A stretch of DNA of 64,000 bases from Vibrio sinaloensis (GCF_000808535.1 NZ_JWLV01000012.1:124001-188000), one strand, 5' to 3'. Counted from the first letter of the stretch, positions 10,598-20,417 are shown. Translations and numbers: made by a program. The notes: generated by a model not told the origin, from the sequence alone.

Positions 10598-11476
10598 ATG
10601 TCAATCAAGATTAAAACAGCTGAAGAAATCGAACGTATGCGACTAGCGGGCGCGTTGGCCGCTGAGATCCTAGAGATGATTGAACCTCATATTAAAGAAG
10701 GGGTTACGACAGACGAGTTAAACCAAATCTGTCACGATTATGGGATTGAAAAAGGCGCGTACTCTGCACCTCTTGATTACCACGGGTTTCCTAAGTCTAT
10801 TTGTACATCCATCAACCACATTGTGTGTCATGGTATTCCGGCATCTCAAGATGAAGTCGGCAGCAACGGTCAATTGAAGCCAGCGGTACTTAAAAACGGT
10901 GACATTATCAACGTCGATATCACAGTAATTATCCCCAATGAAGAAGGCGCAGATCTTAGCGTTCGTCCAGATGGTTATCACGGTGACACATCTAAAATGT
11001 TCTTCGTTGGTGAGGTATCTCCTGCTGACAAACGTCTTTGTATGGTGACTCAAGAAGCACTCTACGTCGGGATGCGTAAAGTGAAGCCGGGCGCAACGGT
11101 GGGCGATATTGGTACCGCTATCGAGAAGTACATCAAAGAGAACAACAAGAAGAACCCACGTAATAAGTTCTCTATCGTGAAAGATTTCTGTGGCCACGGC
11201 ATTGGTAACGAGTTCCACGAGGAACCGCAAATTGTCCACTATAAAAACAATGATCGTCGCGTGCTGAAAGAAGGCATGTGCTTCACGATCGAGCCAATGA
11301 TTAACGCGGGAAAATTTGGTGTGACGGTTGATGCGGAAGATGACTGGACGGTGTACACCGGTGACGGTAAGAAGTCAGCTCAGTACGAACACACCATTTT
11401 GGTGACCAGTACTGGCTGCGAGGTGCTCACACTGCGTAGCGACGACACAATCCCGCGTATGATGAACAACGCTTAA
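10598..11476 (+). CDS. map: Methionine aminopeptidase, type I
   Basis: Removes the initiator methionine from nascent proteins. The pita-bread metal site is visible: NVDITV (Asp), HGDTSKMF (Asp), GHGIGNEFHEEPQ (His), CFTIEPM (Glu) and the C-terminal QYEHT (Glu). At 292 residues it is about 28 longer than the E. coli enzyme. The extra residues form three insertions: after CHGIP, after the first metal Asp strand (IIPNEEGADLSVRPD), and in the KENNKKNPRNK region. The metal ligands are unaffected. It is divergent from rpsB and followed by its own terminator. Confidence 0.95.
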   Translation: MSIKIKTAEEIERMRLAGALAAEILEMIEPHIKEGVTTDELNQICHDYGIEKGAYSAPLDYHGFPKSICTSINHIVCHGIPASQDEVGSNGQLKPAVLKNGDIINVDITVIIPNEEGADLSVRPDGYHGDTSKMFFVGEVSPADKRLCMVTQEALYVGMRKVKPGATVGDIGTAIEKYIKENNKKNPRNKFSIVKDFCGHGIGNEFHEEPQIVHYKNNDRRVLKEGMCFTIEPMINAGKFGVTVDAEDDWTVYTGDGKKSAQYEHTILVTSTGCEVLTLRSDDTIPRMMNNA

Positions 11477-11492
11477 TTGTAACCAATACACT

Positions 11493-11523
11493 TAATATCC
11501 CCGCTCAGTCGGGGATATTTTTT
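11493..11523 (+). terminator. Terminator after map
   Basis: Stem ATATCCCCG/CGGGGATAT with loop CTCAGT followed by T6, 18 bases after the map stop codon. It separates map from glnD. Confidence 0.9.
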
Positions 11524-11577
11524 TATCTACCCTTCTGTTAAATTGGTCGATAGGACTATTTTGCACGGACTTGCTGT

Positions 11578-14199
11578 ATGCCTTTTCAATCCCCGCTGAC
11601 GTTCGATGATCAGCAAATCACCATCAGTGAACTCAAAGCCCAATTAGAAAAATTTGCCGACTACCAAAAAACGGAATTTTTAACTCATCATCCGGTCACC
11701 GATCTAGTGCTAGGGCGAGCTGAGTACATTGACCTGCTACTCAACCGCTTATGGCAACATTTTGGTTTTTCCGAGCTACCTAATATCAGTTTGGTCGCCG
11801 TCGGGGGGTATGGCCGAGGAGAGCTTCATCCTCTTTCCGATATTGATATTTTGGTTGTGTCACGCAAAACATTGCCAGAATCTCTTGCGACCAAAGTCAG
11901 TGAGTTTATTACGTTACTTTGGGATCTTAGATTGGAAGTGGGTCATGCGGTTCGCAGCGTAGAAGAGTGTGCGACTATCGGGCGAGAAGATTTAACCGTT
12001 GCCACGAACTTACAAGAGTCTCGTTTACTTTGTGGCTGCGAAGATACCTTCCACCAGCTAAAAATGGTGATTCACTCGGAATCGTTTTGGCCAAGTGAAG
12101 TCTTCTACAAAGCGAAGATTAAAGAGCAGAAAGATCGTCATGCTCGCTATCACGACACCACCTACAACCTAGAGCCGGATATCAAATCTACCCCAGGTGG
12201 ACTTCGCGATATCCACACCCTAAGTTGGATTGCCCGTCGACATTTCGGCGCAACGTCACTCCTTGAGATGAGTCGTTACGGCTTTTTAACCGATGCAGAA
12301 TACCGAGAGTTGGTTGAGTGCCAAGATTTCTTGTGGCGCGTGCGTTTTGCTCTGCATATCGAACTAAAACGTTACGACAACCGCCTAACCTTCGCTCATC
12401 AGGCGCAGGTGGCCGAAAGCTTAGGCTTTAGCGGCGAAGGCAATCGTGGCGTCGAGATGATGATGAAAGAGTTCTACCGAACGCTACGCCGTGTCGCAGA
12501 GTTAAACAAAATGCTTCTCAAGCTGTTCGATCAAGCCATCTTGGAGAACGGTGTCGAAGCTGAGCCAGAAGTGCTAAGTGACGACTTTCAACGCCGAGGT
12601 CACTTGATTGAAGCGCGTAAGCCTGCCCTATTCCAAGCTCGCCCTGAAACGATTCTCGACATGTTCTTACATATCGCCAACGATTCAACCATTGAAGGGG
12701 TTGCGCCTCCAACCATGCGCCAACTTCGAACTGCAAGGCGTCGTTTGAACAAGTTCCTACATACGATTCCCGAAGCTCGCGAAAAGTTTTTAGAGCTGTG
12801 CCGCCACCCAAATGCTCTGCACAAAGCTTTCAGTTTGATGCATAAGTTGGGGGTCCTTGCCGCTTACTTGCCACAGTGGAGCCAAATTGTCGGCCAGATG
12901 CAGTTTGACCTCTTCCATGTATACACGGTTGATGAACACAGTATTCGCTTACTCAAACATATCAACACCTTTAGCTACGCGAAAAATCACGATAAGCATC
13001 CGATCTGCTGTGAAGTCTACCCGAGAATTCAAAAGAAAGAATTGCTGATCATTGCCGCTATTTTCCATGATATCGGTAAAGGACGTGGGGGTGATCACTC
13101 AGTGATTGGTGAAGGGGAAGCTTATCACTTCTGCATTGAGCACGGGCTTTCTAAACCTGAAGCTAAGCTTGTGGCTTGGCTAGTACGTCATCACTTATTA
13201 ATGTCCGTCACAGCGCAAAGACGCGACATCTACGACCCAGAGGTGATCACAGAGTTTGCCAAACAGGTTCGCGATGAAGAGTATCTGGAGTACCTCGTCT
13301 GCCTTACTGTCGCCGATATTTGTGCCACCAACCCAGAGTTATGGAACAGTTGGAAACGCACGTTATTGGCTGAGCTTTTCTACTCGACCCAACGAGCACT
13401 GCGCCGCGGGCTAGAGAACCCAGTGGATGTGCGCGAGCGTATTCGTCACAACCAACAATTGGCTTCCGCTCTACTGCGCAAAGAGGGCTTCAACGCGCGT
13501 GAAATCGAAGTGCTATGGCAACGCTTCAAAGCGGACTACTTCCTACGACACACACACAAACAGATCGCATGGCACTGTATGCATCTTCTTCGCCACGAAG
13601 ATCACTCTCAGCCTCTCATCCTGATTTCTAAGAAAGCGACCCGTGGGGGCACCGAAGTGTTCGTCTACAGTAAAGACCAACATGCGCTGTTTGCTACTGT
13701 GGTCGCTGAGTTGGATAGACGTAACTTTAACGTTCACGATGCGCAAGTTATGACCAGCAAAGACGGTTATGTTCTCGATACTTTCATGGTGTTGGATCAA
13801 CATGGTGAAGTCGTCGACGAGAGTCGCCACAAAGCGGTCATTAAACACCTCACTCACGTTTTGCAAGATGGACGCCCGACTAAAATCAAAACTCGCCGCG
13901 TCCCTCGTAATTTGCAGCACTTTACCGTCAAAACTCAGGTCGATTTTCTGCCAACGAAAAGTAAAAAGCGTACCTTAATGGAGTTTGTTGCATTGGATAC
14001 TCCAGGCTTATTGGCGACTGTCGGTGCAACCTTCGCTGACCTTCATGTTCACTTACACGCTGCCAAGATCACGACCATAGGTGAACGCGCAGAAGATTTA
14101 TTCATCATTACGAGTGAAAATGGTGGAAAATTAACCGATCAAGAAGAAAACCAATTAAGGGAGCTATTAGTGAGCAATGTGGCAGAATTAGCACCTTAA
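11578..14199 (+). CDS. glnD: Bifunctional uridylyltransferase/uridylyl-removing enzyme GlnD
   Basis: Sensor of glutamine that uridylylates or deuridylylates PII proteins and so controls glutamine synthetase and nitrogen transcription. The nucleotidyltransferase motif GGYGRGELHPLSDIDIL is at about residues 76-92. The HD-domain motif HDIGKGRGGDHS is at about 496-507, and two ACT domains lie at about 693-780 and 800-873. Length 873 agrees with the family. The map-glnD order is conserved in gammaproteobacteria. Confidence 0.97.
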   Translation: MPFQSPLTFDDQQITISELKAQLEKFADYQKTEFLTHHPVTDLVLGRAEYIDLLLNRLWQHFGFSELPNISLVAVGGYGRGELHPLSDIDILVVSRKTLPESLATKVSEFITLLWDLRLEVGHAVRSVEECATIGREDLTVATNLQESRLLCGCEDTFHQLKMVIHSESFWPSEVFYKAKIKEQKDRHARYHDTTYNLEPDIKSTPGGLRDIHTLSWIARRHFGATSLLEMSRYGFLTDAEYRELVECQDFLWRVRFALHIELKRYDNRLTFAHQAQVAESLGFSGEGNRGVEMMMKEFYRTLRRVAELNKMLLKLFDQAILENGVEAEPEVLSDDFQRRGHLIEARKPALFQARPETILDMFLHIANDSTIEGVAPPTMRQLRTARRRLNKFLHTIPEAREKFLELCRHPNALHKAFSLMHKLGVLAAYLPQWSQIVGQMQFDLFHVYTVDEHSIRLLKHINTFSYAKNHDKHPICCEVYPRIQKKELLIIAAIFHDIGKGRGGDHSVIGEGEAYHFCIEHGLSKPEAKLVAWLVRHHLLMSVTAQRRDIYDPEVITEFAKQVRDEEYLEYLVCLTVADICATNPELWNSWKRTLLAELFYSTQRALRRGLENPVDVRERIRHNQQLASALLRKEGFNAREIEVLWQRFKADYFLRHTHKQIAWHCMHLLRHEDHSQPLILISKKATRGGTEVFVYSKDQHALFATVVAELDRRNFNVHDAQVMTSKDGYVLDTFMVLDQHGEVVDESRHKAVIKHLTHVLQDGRPTKIKTRRVPRNLQHFTVKTQVDFLPTKSKKRTLMEFVALDTPGLLATVGATFADLHVHLHAAKITTIGERAEDLFIITSENGGKLTDQEENQLRELLVSNVAELAP

Positions 14200-14360
14200 G
14201 CGATCTTGACCACAAGTTGTTACACTGTTCGAAAAATCAACTATCTACAACGTGAATAGGCTGCTACATTATTTAGTGTTCAGTAAATAATCCAAGCCCG
14301 ACCAAACGCTTTATTGCGTATTGTCTTGATTGGTATAACACACAAATAAAGAGGTAGCCT

Positions 14361-14744
14361 ATGTTTCCACACCTCACTGGTTTAGGGATTCACGAACCTA
14401 AACAGATTGAGCGCTATTCACTCCGTCAAGAAGCGCATAAGGATGTGTTGAAAATCTATTTTCGTAAGCAAAAAGGAGAGCTGTTTGCGAAAAGCGTTAA
14501 GTTTAAATACCCGAGACAGGTGAAAAATGTCTTGGTTGACAGCGGTAGTCACAAATACAAAGAAGTGACAGAAATCAACCGCAACTTAACCTTGGTTATC
14601 GATGAACTGAATAAGATCACTAAGCCAGAAACCTCCGCAGAGTTGGACGTTAAAGAGAAAATCTTGTCTGACCTGCGTCATCTAGAGAAGGTGGTTTCAA
14701 GTAAGATCGCTGAGATCGAGGCGGATCTGGATAAACTGAAGTAG
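14361..14744 (+). CDS. yaeH: UPF0325 family protein YaeH
   Basis: 127-residue protein with the family features: [22 protein letters not shown] and [21 protein letters not shown] (about residues 20-65), then a charged helical C-terminus ([23 protein letters not shown]) likely to be coiled coil. Function is not established; in E. coli yaeH lies near the same map/glnD block. An AGAGG ribosome-binding site precedes the ATG. A terminator follows immediately. Confidence 0.85.
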   Translation: MFPHLTGLGIHEPKQIERYSLRQEAHKDVLKIYFRKQKGELFAKSVKFKYPRQVKNVLVDSGSHKYKEVTEINRNLTLVIDELNKITKPETSAELDVKEKILSDLRHLEKVVSSKIAEIEADLDKLK

Positions 14745-14755
14745 ATAGTTGATTG

Positions 14756-14785
14756 AAAGGGTTGGTTATGATGCCAACCCTTTTT
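14756..14785 (+). terminator. Terminator after yaeH, between convergent genes
   Basis: Stem AAAGGGTTGG/CCAACCCTTT with an 8-nt loop, followed by T on the plus strand. It lies between yaeH and the convergent pgpA; the U run is better on the plus strand. Confidence 0.8.
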
Positions 14786-14809
14786 CGATTAGAGCAGGTA
14801 ATCTCTTGC

Positions 14810-15316
14810 TTACCCTAACCAACCTGCGTACTTGCCTACAGCGTAAAGGGCAAAGCCTGCCATCACCCCAGCAACGATATCATCGAGCATAATCCCTAAC
14901 CCGCCGTGGACTCGTTTATCGAGCCAACCAATTGGCCAAGGCTTCACCATGTCGAAGAAACGGAACAACACAAATCCGGTTAATAACCATTTCCAGTCTG
15001 TCGCCGAGAGGTTAAACAGTGGCACAACCAGCATCGTAATCCAAAAGCCAGCAAACTCATCCCAAACAATCGAGCCATGATCATGAACCCGCATATCATC
15101 GGAGGTGACCTGACAAATTTTAACGCCAACCACACAAGCGGCCGCAACAACGACAAGGTAAAGGGGTAAAGGCAGTTGCACTAGCAATAAATAAAAGGGG
15201 ATCGCAGCTAACGTTCCCATAGTGCCAGGTATGATTGGGGATAAGCCACTGCCAAACCCTGTCGCCAATAAATGCCACGGATTTTTCAGAGAAATAAGAG
15301 ATAAAGGGTTTGCCAT
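14810..15316 (-). CDS. pgpA: Phosphatidylglycerophosphatase A
   Basis: Membrane phosphatase that converts phosphatidylglycerophosphate to phosphatidylglycerol. 168 residues with about four hydrophobic helices; conserved segments GSGLSPIIPGTMGTLAAIP (about 21-39), IVWDEFAGFW (about 83-92) and MLDDIVAGV (about 142-150) carry the acidic residues expected for the active site. It follows thiL by 12 bases, the common thiL-pgpA pair. Confidence 0.93.
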   Translation of the reverse strand: MANPLSLISLKNPWHLLATGFGSGLSPIIPGTMGTLAAIPFYLLLVQLPLPLYLVVVAAACVVGVKICQVTSDDMRVHDHGSIVWDEFAGFWITMLVVPLFNLSATDWKWLLTGFVLFRFFDMVKPWPIGWLDKRVHGGLGIMLDDIVAGVMAGFALYAVGKYAGWLG

Positions 15317-15328
15317 AATACTGCTTAA

Positions 15329-16294
15329 TTAGTTGAAATGATCGTAACCTGAAAGCGTCCAATCGAGCGCTTTACCTTGAGAGTGAATCTCAAACATACC
15401 TTCTGGGCGAATTTGACCAATACAGGTAATCTGGGTGCCGCAATGCGCGAGCGCACTCTCAATAGCACCTAGGTTTTGCTCAGGGACGGTAAAGCACAGT
15501 TCATATTCTTCGCCACTCGACAATGCGTACTGTTGCGCTTGTTCAGCACTACCTAGAAACTGAACCAACTCATTAGAAACAGGAAGCGTTGATACGTCAA
15601 TACTCGCGCCAACATTAGAACGTTTTAAAATGTGTTTTAAATCGGATATTAAGCCATCCGAAATATCGATGGCTGAGCTTGCCAGCCCCAATAGAGCTTG
15701 ACCAACTAACACCCTTGGAGACGATAGGTAATGTCGCTGCTCTAACTCAGATGCATAAGGCTTATCTTTCTGCAGAGCAGACAAGATCACATCCAGTCCG
15801 GCTTTGCTGTCGCCAAGATTCCCCGTGACATAGATACGGTCGCCAACCCTAGCACCGTTGCGACGCAGCGCTTTTTCAGGATTCACTAGCCCTTGAACCG
15901 TTAAGGTCAAGCTAAGTGGACCTTTCGTCGTATCGCCGCCAATCAACTGAATACCAAAGTAGTCAGCGAGTGAAAAAAACGACTCACAAAATGGGGCAAG
16001 CCATGCCTCATCTGGCTCAGGCATGGTTAGTGCGAACGAAACCCAGGCAGGGGTCGCCCCCATCGCAGCCAAATCGCTAATATTAGAAGCCAACGCTTTA
16101 TGCGCTACCAAAGCGGGCTCGGCGTCTGCCAAGAAGTGTGTTCCCGCGACTAAGGTATCTGTGCTGATGGCCACTGACAAACCTTGAGGCACTTGAACTA
16201 AGGCGCAGTCATCACCAGCGGCGAGCAAAACATCGTTGCGCTGCTTTTGACGGCCGACGAAGTATTTTTCAATGAGATTAAATTCACCTGACAT
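15329..16294 (-). CDS. thiL: Thiamine-monophosphate kinase
   Basis: Phosphorylates thiamine monophosphate to the active cofactor thiamine diphosphate. The frame is open 42 codons further upstream through the nusB terminator; the ATG at 16292-16294 gives the normal N-terminus MSGEFNLIEKYF and 321 residues. The metal/ATP segment AAGDDCALV, the GGDTTKGPLSLT loop and SSAIDISDGLISDL are present. It lies downstream of nusB, after a hairpin, and is followed closely by pgpA. Confidence 0.94.
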   Translation of the reverse strand: MSGEFNLIEKYFVGRQKQRNDVLLAAGDDCALVQVPQGLSVAISTDTLVAGTHFLADAEPALVAHKALASNISDLAAMGATPAWVSFALTMPEPDEAWLAPFCESFFSLADYFGIQLIGGDTTKGPLSLTLTVQGLVNPEKALRRNGARVGDRIYVTGNLGDSKAGLDVILSALQKDKPYASELEQRHYLSSPRVLVGQALLGLASSAIDISDGLISDLKHILKRSNVGASIDVSTLPVSNELVQFLGSAEQAQQYALSSGEEYELCFTVPEQNLGAIESALAHCGTQITCIGQIRPEGMFEIHSQGKALDWTLSGYDHFN

Positions 16295-16332
16295 AGCGTT
16301 CTTGTTTTCGTTTTGGGTGTCTTTATACCTAT

Positions 16333-16361
16333 AAAAAAGGTCAGCAGATGCTGACCTTTTT
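16333..16361 (-). terminator. Symmetrical terminator between nusB and thiL
   Basis: Stem GGTCAGC/GCTGACC flanked by A6 and T5, so it can act on either strand. On the minus strand it ends or attenuates ribH-nusB transcripts before thiL. Confidence 0.8.
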
Positions 16362-16376
16362 ATATTCTGTATTCGA

Positions 16377-16844
16377 TTACTTCTTACGAACGTGTGGTGC
16401 TGCTTTATCAAGTACACCATTCACGAACTTGTGGCTCTCTTCTGCAGCGAACACTTTTGCAAGTTCAATCGCTTCGTTGATCACCACTTTGTAAGGCACA
16501 TCTTCACGACGTGTCATTTCGTACATCGCTAGACGAAGCAATGCTAACTCCATCATGTCCAAATCTTGCATTGGACGCGCTGTATACGGACGAATCTTGC
16601 TATCAAGCTCTGTGTGACTTAGCACAACACCTGTTAGTAGGTCACGGAAGTATGCAACGTCTGTGTCTGGAGTAGAAAGTGCAGGCTCTGAGGCATGATG
16701 TTCTTCTTCATCATACTTGCCACCTGACAAAAACTGCTCCTCAATCGTAGCAACATTTTCTTTAGTAATTTGCCAAGAGTAGATTGCTTGTAGAGCAAAT
16801 CGACGTGCATTACGACGTGCGGCTGGTTTCACACTGGCCCCCAT
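16377..16844 (-). CDS. nusB: Transcription antitermination factor NusB
   Basis: 155-residue all-helical RNA-binding protein that, with S10, binds boxA and supports antitermination in rRNA operons. N-terminal [16 protein letters not shown] (about residues 8-23) and [15 protein letters not shown] followed by [11 protein letters not shown] are the family signatures. A central insert rich in acidic and His residues ([12 protein letters not shown], about 46-57) is a lineage-specific feature. Its ATG overlaps the ribH stop (TAATG), a common ribH-nusB arrangement. Confidence 0.96.
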   Translation of the reverse strand: MGASVKPAARRNARRFALQAIYSWQITKENVATIEEQFLSGGKYDEEEHHASEPALSTPDTDVAYFRDLLTGVVLSHTELDSKIRPYTARPMQDLDMMELALLRLAMYEMTRREDVPYKVVINEAIELAKVFAAEESHKFVNGVLDKAAPHVRKK

Positions 16845-17314
16845 TAGGAATCAATTTCAGAAAGAACGTTAATCATCTCAAGTGCGCTTAGTGCAGCCTC
16901 TGCACCTTTATTACCAGCCTTGGTTCCTGCGCGCTCGATTGCTTGGTCAATTGTATCAACCGTCAGTACGCCGAATGCAACTGGAAGGCTGTATTCCAGA
17001 GAAACTTGCGCAAGACCTTTGTTACATTCACTACAAACATAGTCGAAATGTGGAGTGCCGCCACGAATAACAGTACCTAAAGATACGATCGCATCGTACT
17101 TGCCTGTTTTTGCTACGCGTTGAGCAACAAGAGGAAGCTCTACAGCGCCAGGACAACGAACAACAGTAATGTTGTCTTCGCTAACTTGGCCATGACGTTT
17201 TAAAGTATCGATTGCACCAGACAATAGACTTTCGTTAATAAAACTGTTGAAACGAGAAATAACGATAGCAATTTTTGCGTTTGGCGCTGGGAAGCCACCC
17301 TCGATCACTTTCAT
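16844..17314 (-). CDS. ribH: 6,7-dimethyl-8-ribityllumazine synthase
   Basis: Penultimate enzyme of riboflavin synthesis; condenses the RibA/D-derived pyrimidine with 3,4-dihydroxybutanone 4-phosphate. The ATG at 17312-17314, preceded by AAGGAAG, gives 156 residues beginning [18 protein letters not shown]; longer upstream readings are not needed. [16 protein letters not shown], the GAVELP loop and [14 protein letters not shown] are conserved. It sits after the ribBX terminator and is coupled to nusB by a one-base overlap. Confidence 0.96.
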   Translation of the reverse strand: MKVIEGGFPAPNAKIAIVISRFNSFINESLLSGAIDTLKRHGQVSEDNITVVRCPGAVELPLVAQRVAKTGKYDAIVSLGTVIRGGTPHFDYVCSECNKGLAQVSLEYSLPVAFGVLTVDTIDQAIERAGTKAGNKGAEAALSALEMINVLSEIDS

Positions 17315-17430
17315 AAGCCTTCCTTTAACTATGTTCATCAAGTGAGAATCGCCGGATTCTAGCACAAATCTGTGAGCAATATCTAATGGAAATTTAGCAT
17401 TACCCGCCTTGTTCACAACAGATTGAAAAC

Positions 17431-17462
17431 AAAGAGGGCAAATGCTGAAACATTTGCCCTCT
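17431..17462 (-). terminator. Terminator after ribBX
   Basis: Twelve-base-pair stem AGAGGGCAAATG/CATTTGCCCTCT, 6-nt loop; on the minus strand followed by a U-rich tract (UUUGUUUU). It lies between ribBX and ribH. Confidence 0.85.
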
Positions 17463-17484
17463 TCATCAAAGTGCGTGTTAGCGA

Positions 17485-18594
17485 TTACTCACAAACGTAC
17501 TCAACCACATTAAGACCGAAGCCGCCTAGGGCGTGATACTTCTTGCTTGCCGACGACAACAAACGCATATCATGGACGCCAAGGTCTGCAAGGATCTGAG
17601 AGCCCACCCCAACACGGCGTGATGTACCTTGTTTCTTAGCCAACGTCGGAGCTTCGCCCTTGTCTTGCGCTTCGAACATTTTCACACGGTGGATCAGCAA
17701 GTCCGTCGATTCTTCGTTGCCTAAGATGACCAATACCCCGCCATCTTTCCCGATACGCTTCATTGCAGCATCGAGTGTCCAGCTACGCTCAGCATTGCGA
17801 TCGCTATGAAGTAAGTCTGTGAAGGTATCTTGTAAGTGAACACGTACTAACGGAGCGTCACCGGTCAAGTCACCTTTGCACAACGCGTAGTGAATTTGGT
17901 TGTCAATAGTGTCACGGAATGTCACCAAATTAAAATCGCCAAATTCGGTTGGAAGCTTACACTCCGCGACGCGTTCGATGGTCGTTTCGGTGTTATTGCG
18001 ATACTCGATAAGGTCTGCGATAGTGCCTAACTTGATGCCGTGCTTCTCAGCGAAGATTTCCAAATCTGGGCGACGCGCCATGGTGCCATCGTCATTAAGG
18101 ATTTCAACAATCACGCCTGCAGGCTCTAGACCGGCAAGACGAGCGAGATCACAGCCTGCTTCAGTATGCCCTGCGCGGGTTAGCACGCCTCCTTCTTGCG
18201 CCGCTAGTGGGAAAATATGACCAGGTTGAACCAAGTCAGCAGCTTTGGCGTCTTTCGCAACCGCCGCTTGTACCGTGCGCGCACGGTCTGCCGCAGAAAT
18301 ACCGGTTGTTACTCCCTCTGCGGCTTCAATAGAAACGGTAAAGTTGGTTGTATATTGGGCGTTATTGTCTTGCACCATCGGAGGTAAGCCAAGACGCTCA
18401 CAACGCTCTTTCGTCATCGTCAAACAAATCAAACCGCGACCGTGAGTTGCCATAAAGTTGATCGCTTCTGGCGTCACGTGCTCTGCCGCCATGATCAAAT
18501 CACCTTCGTTTTCGCGGTCTTCGTCATCCATTAGGATAACCATTTTACCTAGGCGAATATCTTCAATAATCTCTTGCGGGGTACTAATTGGCAT
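17485..18594 (-). CDS. ribB: 3,4-dihydroxy-2-butanone 4-phosphate synthase fused to a degenerate GTP cyclohydrolase II-like domain
   Basis: 369 residues. The N-terminal half (about 1-200) is a complete DHBP synthase with [12 protein letters not shown] (about 23-34), [10 protein letters not shown] and [12 protein letters not shown]. The C-terminal half (about 205-369) aligns with GTP cyclohydrolase II but lacks its zinc cysteines: where RibA has the GDxxxSxxCDC type motif this protein reads [13 protein letters not shown], and the RibA QEGR-type segment is also altered. The second domain is therefore very probably not a GTP cyclohydrolase. This matches the RibBX variant described from Shewanella and other proteobacteria. 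It lies after ribE in the nrdR-ribD-ribE-ribBX run, and no FMN riboswitch is seen upstream. Confidence 0.9.
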   Translation of the reverse strand: MPISTPQEIIEDIRLGKMVILMDDEDRENEGDLIMAAEHVTPEAINFMATHGRGLICLTMTKERCERLGLPPMVQDNNAQYTTNFTVSIEAAEGVTTGISAADRARTVQAAVAKDAKAADLVQPGHIFPLAAQEGGVLTRAGHTEAGCDLARLAGLEPAGVIVEILNDDGTMARRPDLEIFAEKHGIKLGTIADLIEYRNNTETTIERVAECKLPTEFGDFNLVTFRDTIDNQIHYALCKGDLTGDAPLVRVHLQDTFTDLLHSDRNAERSWTLDAAMKRIGKDGGVLVILGNEESTDLLIHRVKMFEAQDKGEAPTLAKKQGTSRRVGVGSQILADLGVHDMRLLSSASKKYHALGGFGLNVVEYVCE

Positions 18595-18654
18595 TTTGCA
18601 TTCCTATCTTGGCTTCTAGCGGCTAATTGAGTGAGTTAACAACGCAAGGTTAAC

Positions 18655-19308
18655 TTAAGCAAATCCGTTCTGTTGTAAAAATTCCATGGTGATTTTTGAT
18701 TCTGGTTGTTGCTCTTGCTGGCAGGTCAGAAGGCGCTCCATGTAGCGTGCTAATACATCTACTTCTAGGTTCACTTTTCGGCCCACATTGAAGTCAGCAA
18801 TGGTTGTTTCTTCACCTGTATGCGGCACTATCGTGAGCTTAAAGGCATTCTTACGTAATGCATTCACCGTCAGACTGATACCATCGACCGTAATTGAGCC
18901 TTTTTCTGCGACGTATTTGGCGATTTCTTGCGGCATCGCCACCCAAAACTCGATCGCGCGACCAACCATATTACGTTCTACGATTTCACCTACGCCATCC
19001 ACGTGCCCAGAGACAATATGGCCGCCAAAGCGCGTTGTCGGCAACATGGCTTTTTCTAAGTTGACCTTGTCACCCGCTTGGTAATCTGCAAAACCAGTTT
19101 TCTGCAGCGTTTCAAGCGATAAGTCAGCGGTATAGCTATTTTCGCTAAATGCCACAACCGTTAGGCAAACACCATTGGTCGCAATGCTATCGCCTAATTT
19201 GACATCCGCCATGTCTAGCTTACCGGCATTGACCGTAACGCTAATATCTTCGCCTTTAGGCGTAATTGCAGTGAGAGTGCCGACTGCTTCAACAATACCT
19301 GTAAACAT
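18655..19308 (-). CDS. ribE: Riboflavin synthase alpha subunit
   Basis: Dismutates two lumazines to riboflavin. 217 residues made of two lumazine-binding barrels: the first opens MFTGIVEAVG, the second opens at about residue 97 with GHIVSGHVDGVG. Both carry the expected NGVCLTV and DGISLTVN strands. The ribD stop lies 2 bases upstream of its ATG, so the genes are co-translated. Named ribE here; the same gene is called ribC in some enterobacterial nomenclature. Confidence 0.95.
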   Translation of the reverse strand: MFTGIVEAVGTLTAITPKGEDISVTVNAGKLDMADVKLGDSIATNGVCLTVVAFSENSYTADLSLETLQKTGFADYQAGDKVNLEKAMLPTTRFGGHIVSGHVDGVGEIVERNMVGRAIEFWVAMPQEIAKYVAEKGSITVDGISLTVNALRKNAFKLTIVPHTGEETTIADFNVGRKVNLEVDVLARYMERLLTCQQEQQPESKITMEFLQQNGFA

Positions 19309-19310
19309 GC

Positions 19311-20417
19311 TTAATTTTCTTTCTTTAATATGGTGGCAACAATGCGGATATCTTTACCCACCTGTCTTACATCTTTGATATCAAGCTCAATGACGTCGCT
19401 CATTGACTCTAATCCTAGCGCTCCTAACAAACCACGACCATCGCTACCCATGATTTTAGGCGCTAAGTAAATGACGAGTTCATCGACTAAATCTTGCTGG
19501 AGCAAACTGCTTGCTAAGGTTGCACCAGCCTCGACCCAGATATGATTGATATTGTGCGCGCTTGCTAATGTAGCAAACGTATCTTGAAGTGAGATTTGCT
19601 GATCCGCATTGAGGGTCATTTCAACGTCGCCTTCAGGCCCAACAATTAACGTCTCTCCCCCAGCTTGAAACAACTTAAGCTCGGTGGTGAGTTGGTTCTG
19701 GCGATCAAGAATGACACGGACTGGCTGACGCAGTTGAGATTCAGAGTATTGAGCTTTTACTGACTCGGGTAAGTCGCTCCAGCGGACATTAAGAGAAGCA
19801 TTGTCCTCAATGACGGTTTTGCTTGTCGAGAGGACAGCACCACTTTGAGCTCGATATCTTTGTACATCTCGGCGCGCGGCTTCTGACGTAATCCACTGAC
19901 TCTTACCGTTGGCTAATGCCGTTTGTCCATCCAAACTCGCCGCCATTTTTAGCTGTACAAAAGGCAAGCCCGTTTGCATTCGTTTGATGAAAGACGGATT
20001 GAGAGCGATAGCGTCTTGCTCTAACAAGCCCACTTCCACCTCTATCCCAGCGTCACGTAGCATTTGAATACCGCGACCAGCGACTTGAGGGTTCGGGTCT
20101 TGCATTGCGCATATCACCTTGGCAACTTTCGCTTTGATCAGCCCTTCAGCACATGGCGGCGTTCGCCCGTAATGAGAACAAGGTTCTAGAGTCACGTACG
20201 CAGTGGCTCCTACCGACTTGTCCCCTGCCATTCGCAAGGCATGAACTTCGGCATGAGGCTCACCCGCTCGGTAGTGAAAGCCCTCTCCGACAATGTCACC
20301 ATTTTGCGTGATCACGCAGCCAACGTTTGGATTGGGCGCAGTGGTATAGATGCCGCCTTTTGCTAGCCATATAGCCCGCGACATCATGTTGAAATCGGTT
20401 TCAGTGAATTGAGACAT
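19311..20417 (-). CDS. ribD: Bifunctional riboflavin deaminase/reductase RibD
   Basis: N-terminal zinc deaminase and C-terminal NADPH reductase of the riboflavin pathway. The ATG at 20415-20417 gives 368 residues; HAE is at residues 55-57 and the zinc cysteines C80 and C89 lie in PCSHYGRTPPC. The reductase half begins near residue 145 with the PFVQLKMAASLDGQ segment. The frame extends 29 codons upstream into nrdR, but no start signal there is convincing. It follows nrdR by 16 bases. Confidence 0.95.
   Translation of the reverse strand: MSQFTETDFNMMSRAIWLAKGGIYTTAPNPNVGCVITQNGDIVGEGFHYRAGEPHAEVHALRMAGDKSVGATAYVTLEPCSHYGRTPPCAEGLIKAKVAKVICAMQDPNPQVAGRGIQMLRDAGIEVEVGLLEQDAIALNPSFIKRMQTGLPFVQLKMAASLDGQTALANGKSQWITSEAARRDVQRYRAQSGAVLSTSKTVIEDNASLNVRWSDLPESVKAQYSESQLRQPVRVILDRQNQLTTELKLFQAGGETLIVGPEGDVEMTLNADQQISLQDTFATLASAHNINHIWVEAGATLASSLLQQDLVDELVIYLAPKIMGSDGRGLLGALGLESMSDVIELDIKDVRQVGKDIRIVATILKKEN

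Noticed and set aside
16295-16420. N-terminal extension of ThiL by 42 codons
   Set aside because: It would be read through the nusB terminator hairpin and into nusB; the ATG at 16294 matches the family start.
18595-18654. Possible FMN riboswitch upstream of ribBX
   Set aside because: Only 60 bases between ribE and ribBX and no RFN-like conserved blocks there or upstream of ribD or ribH.
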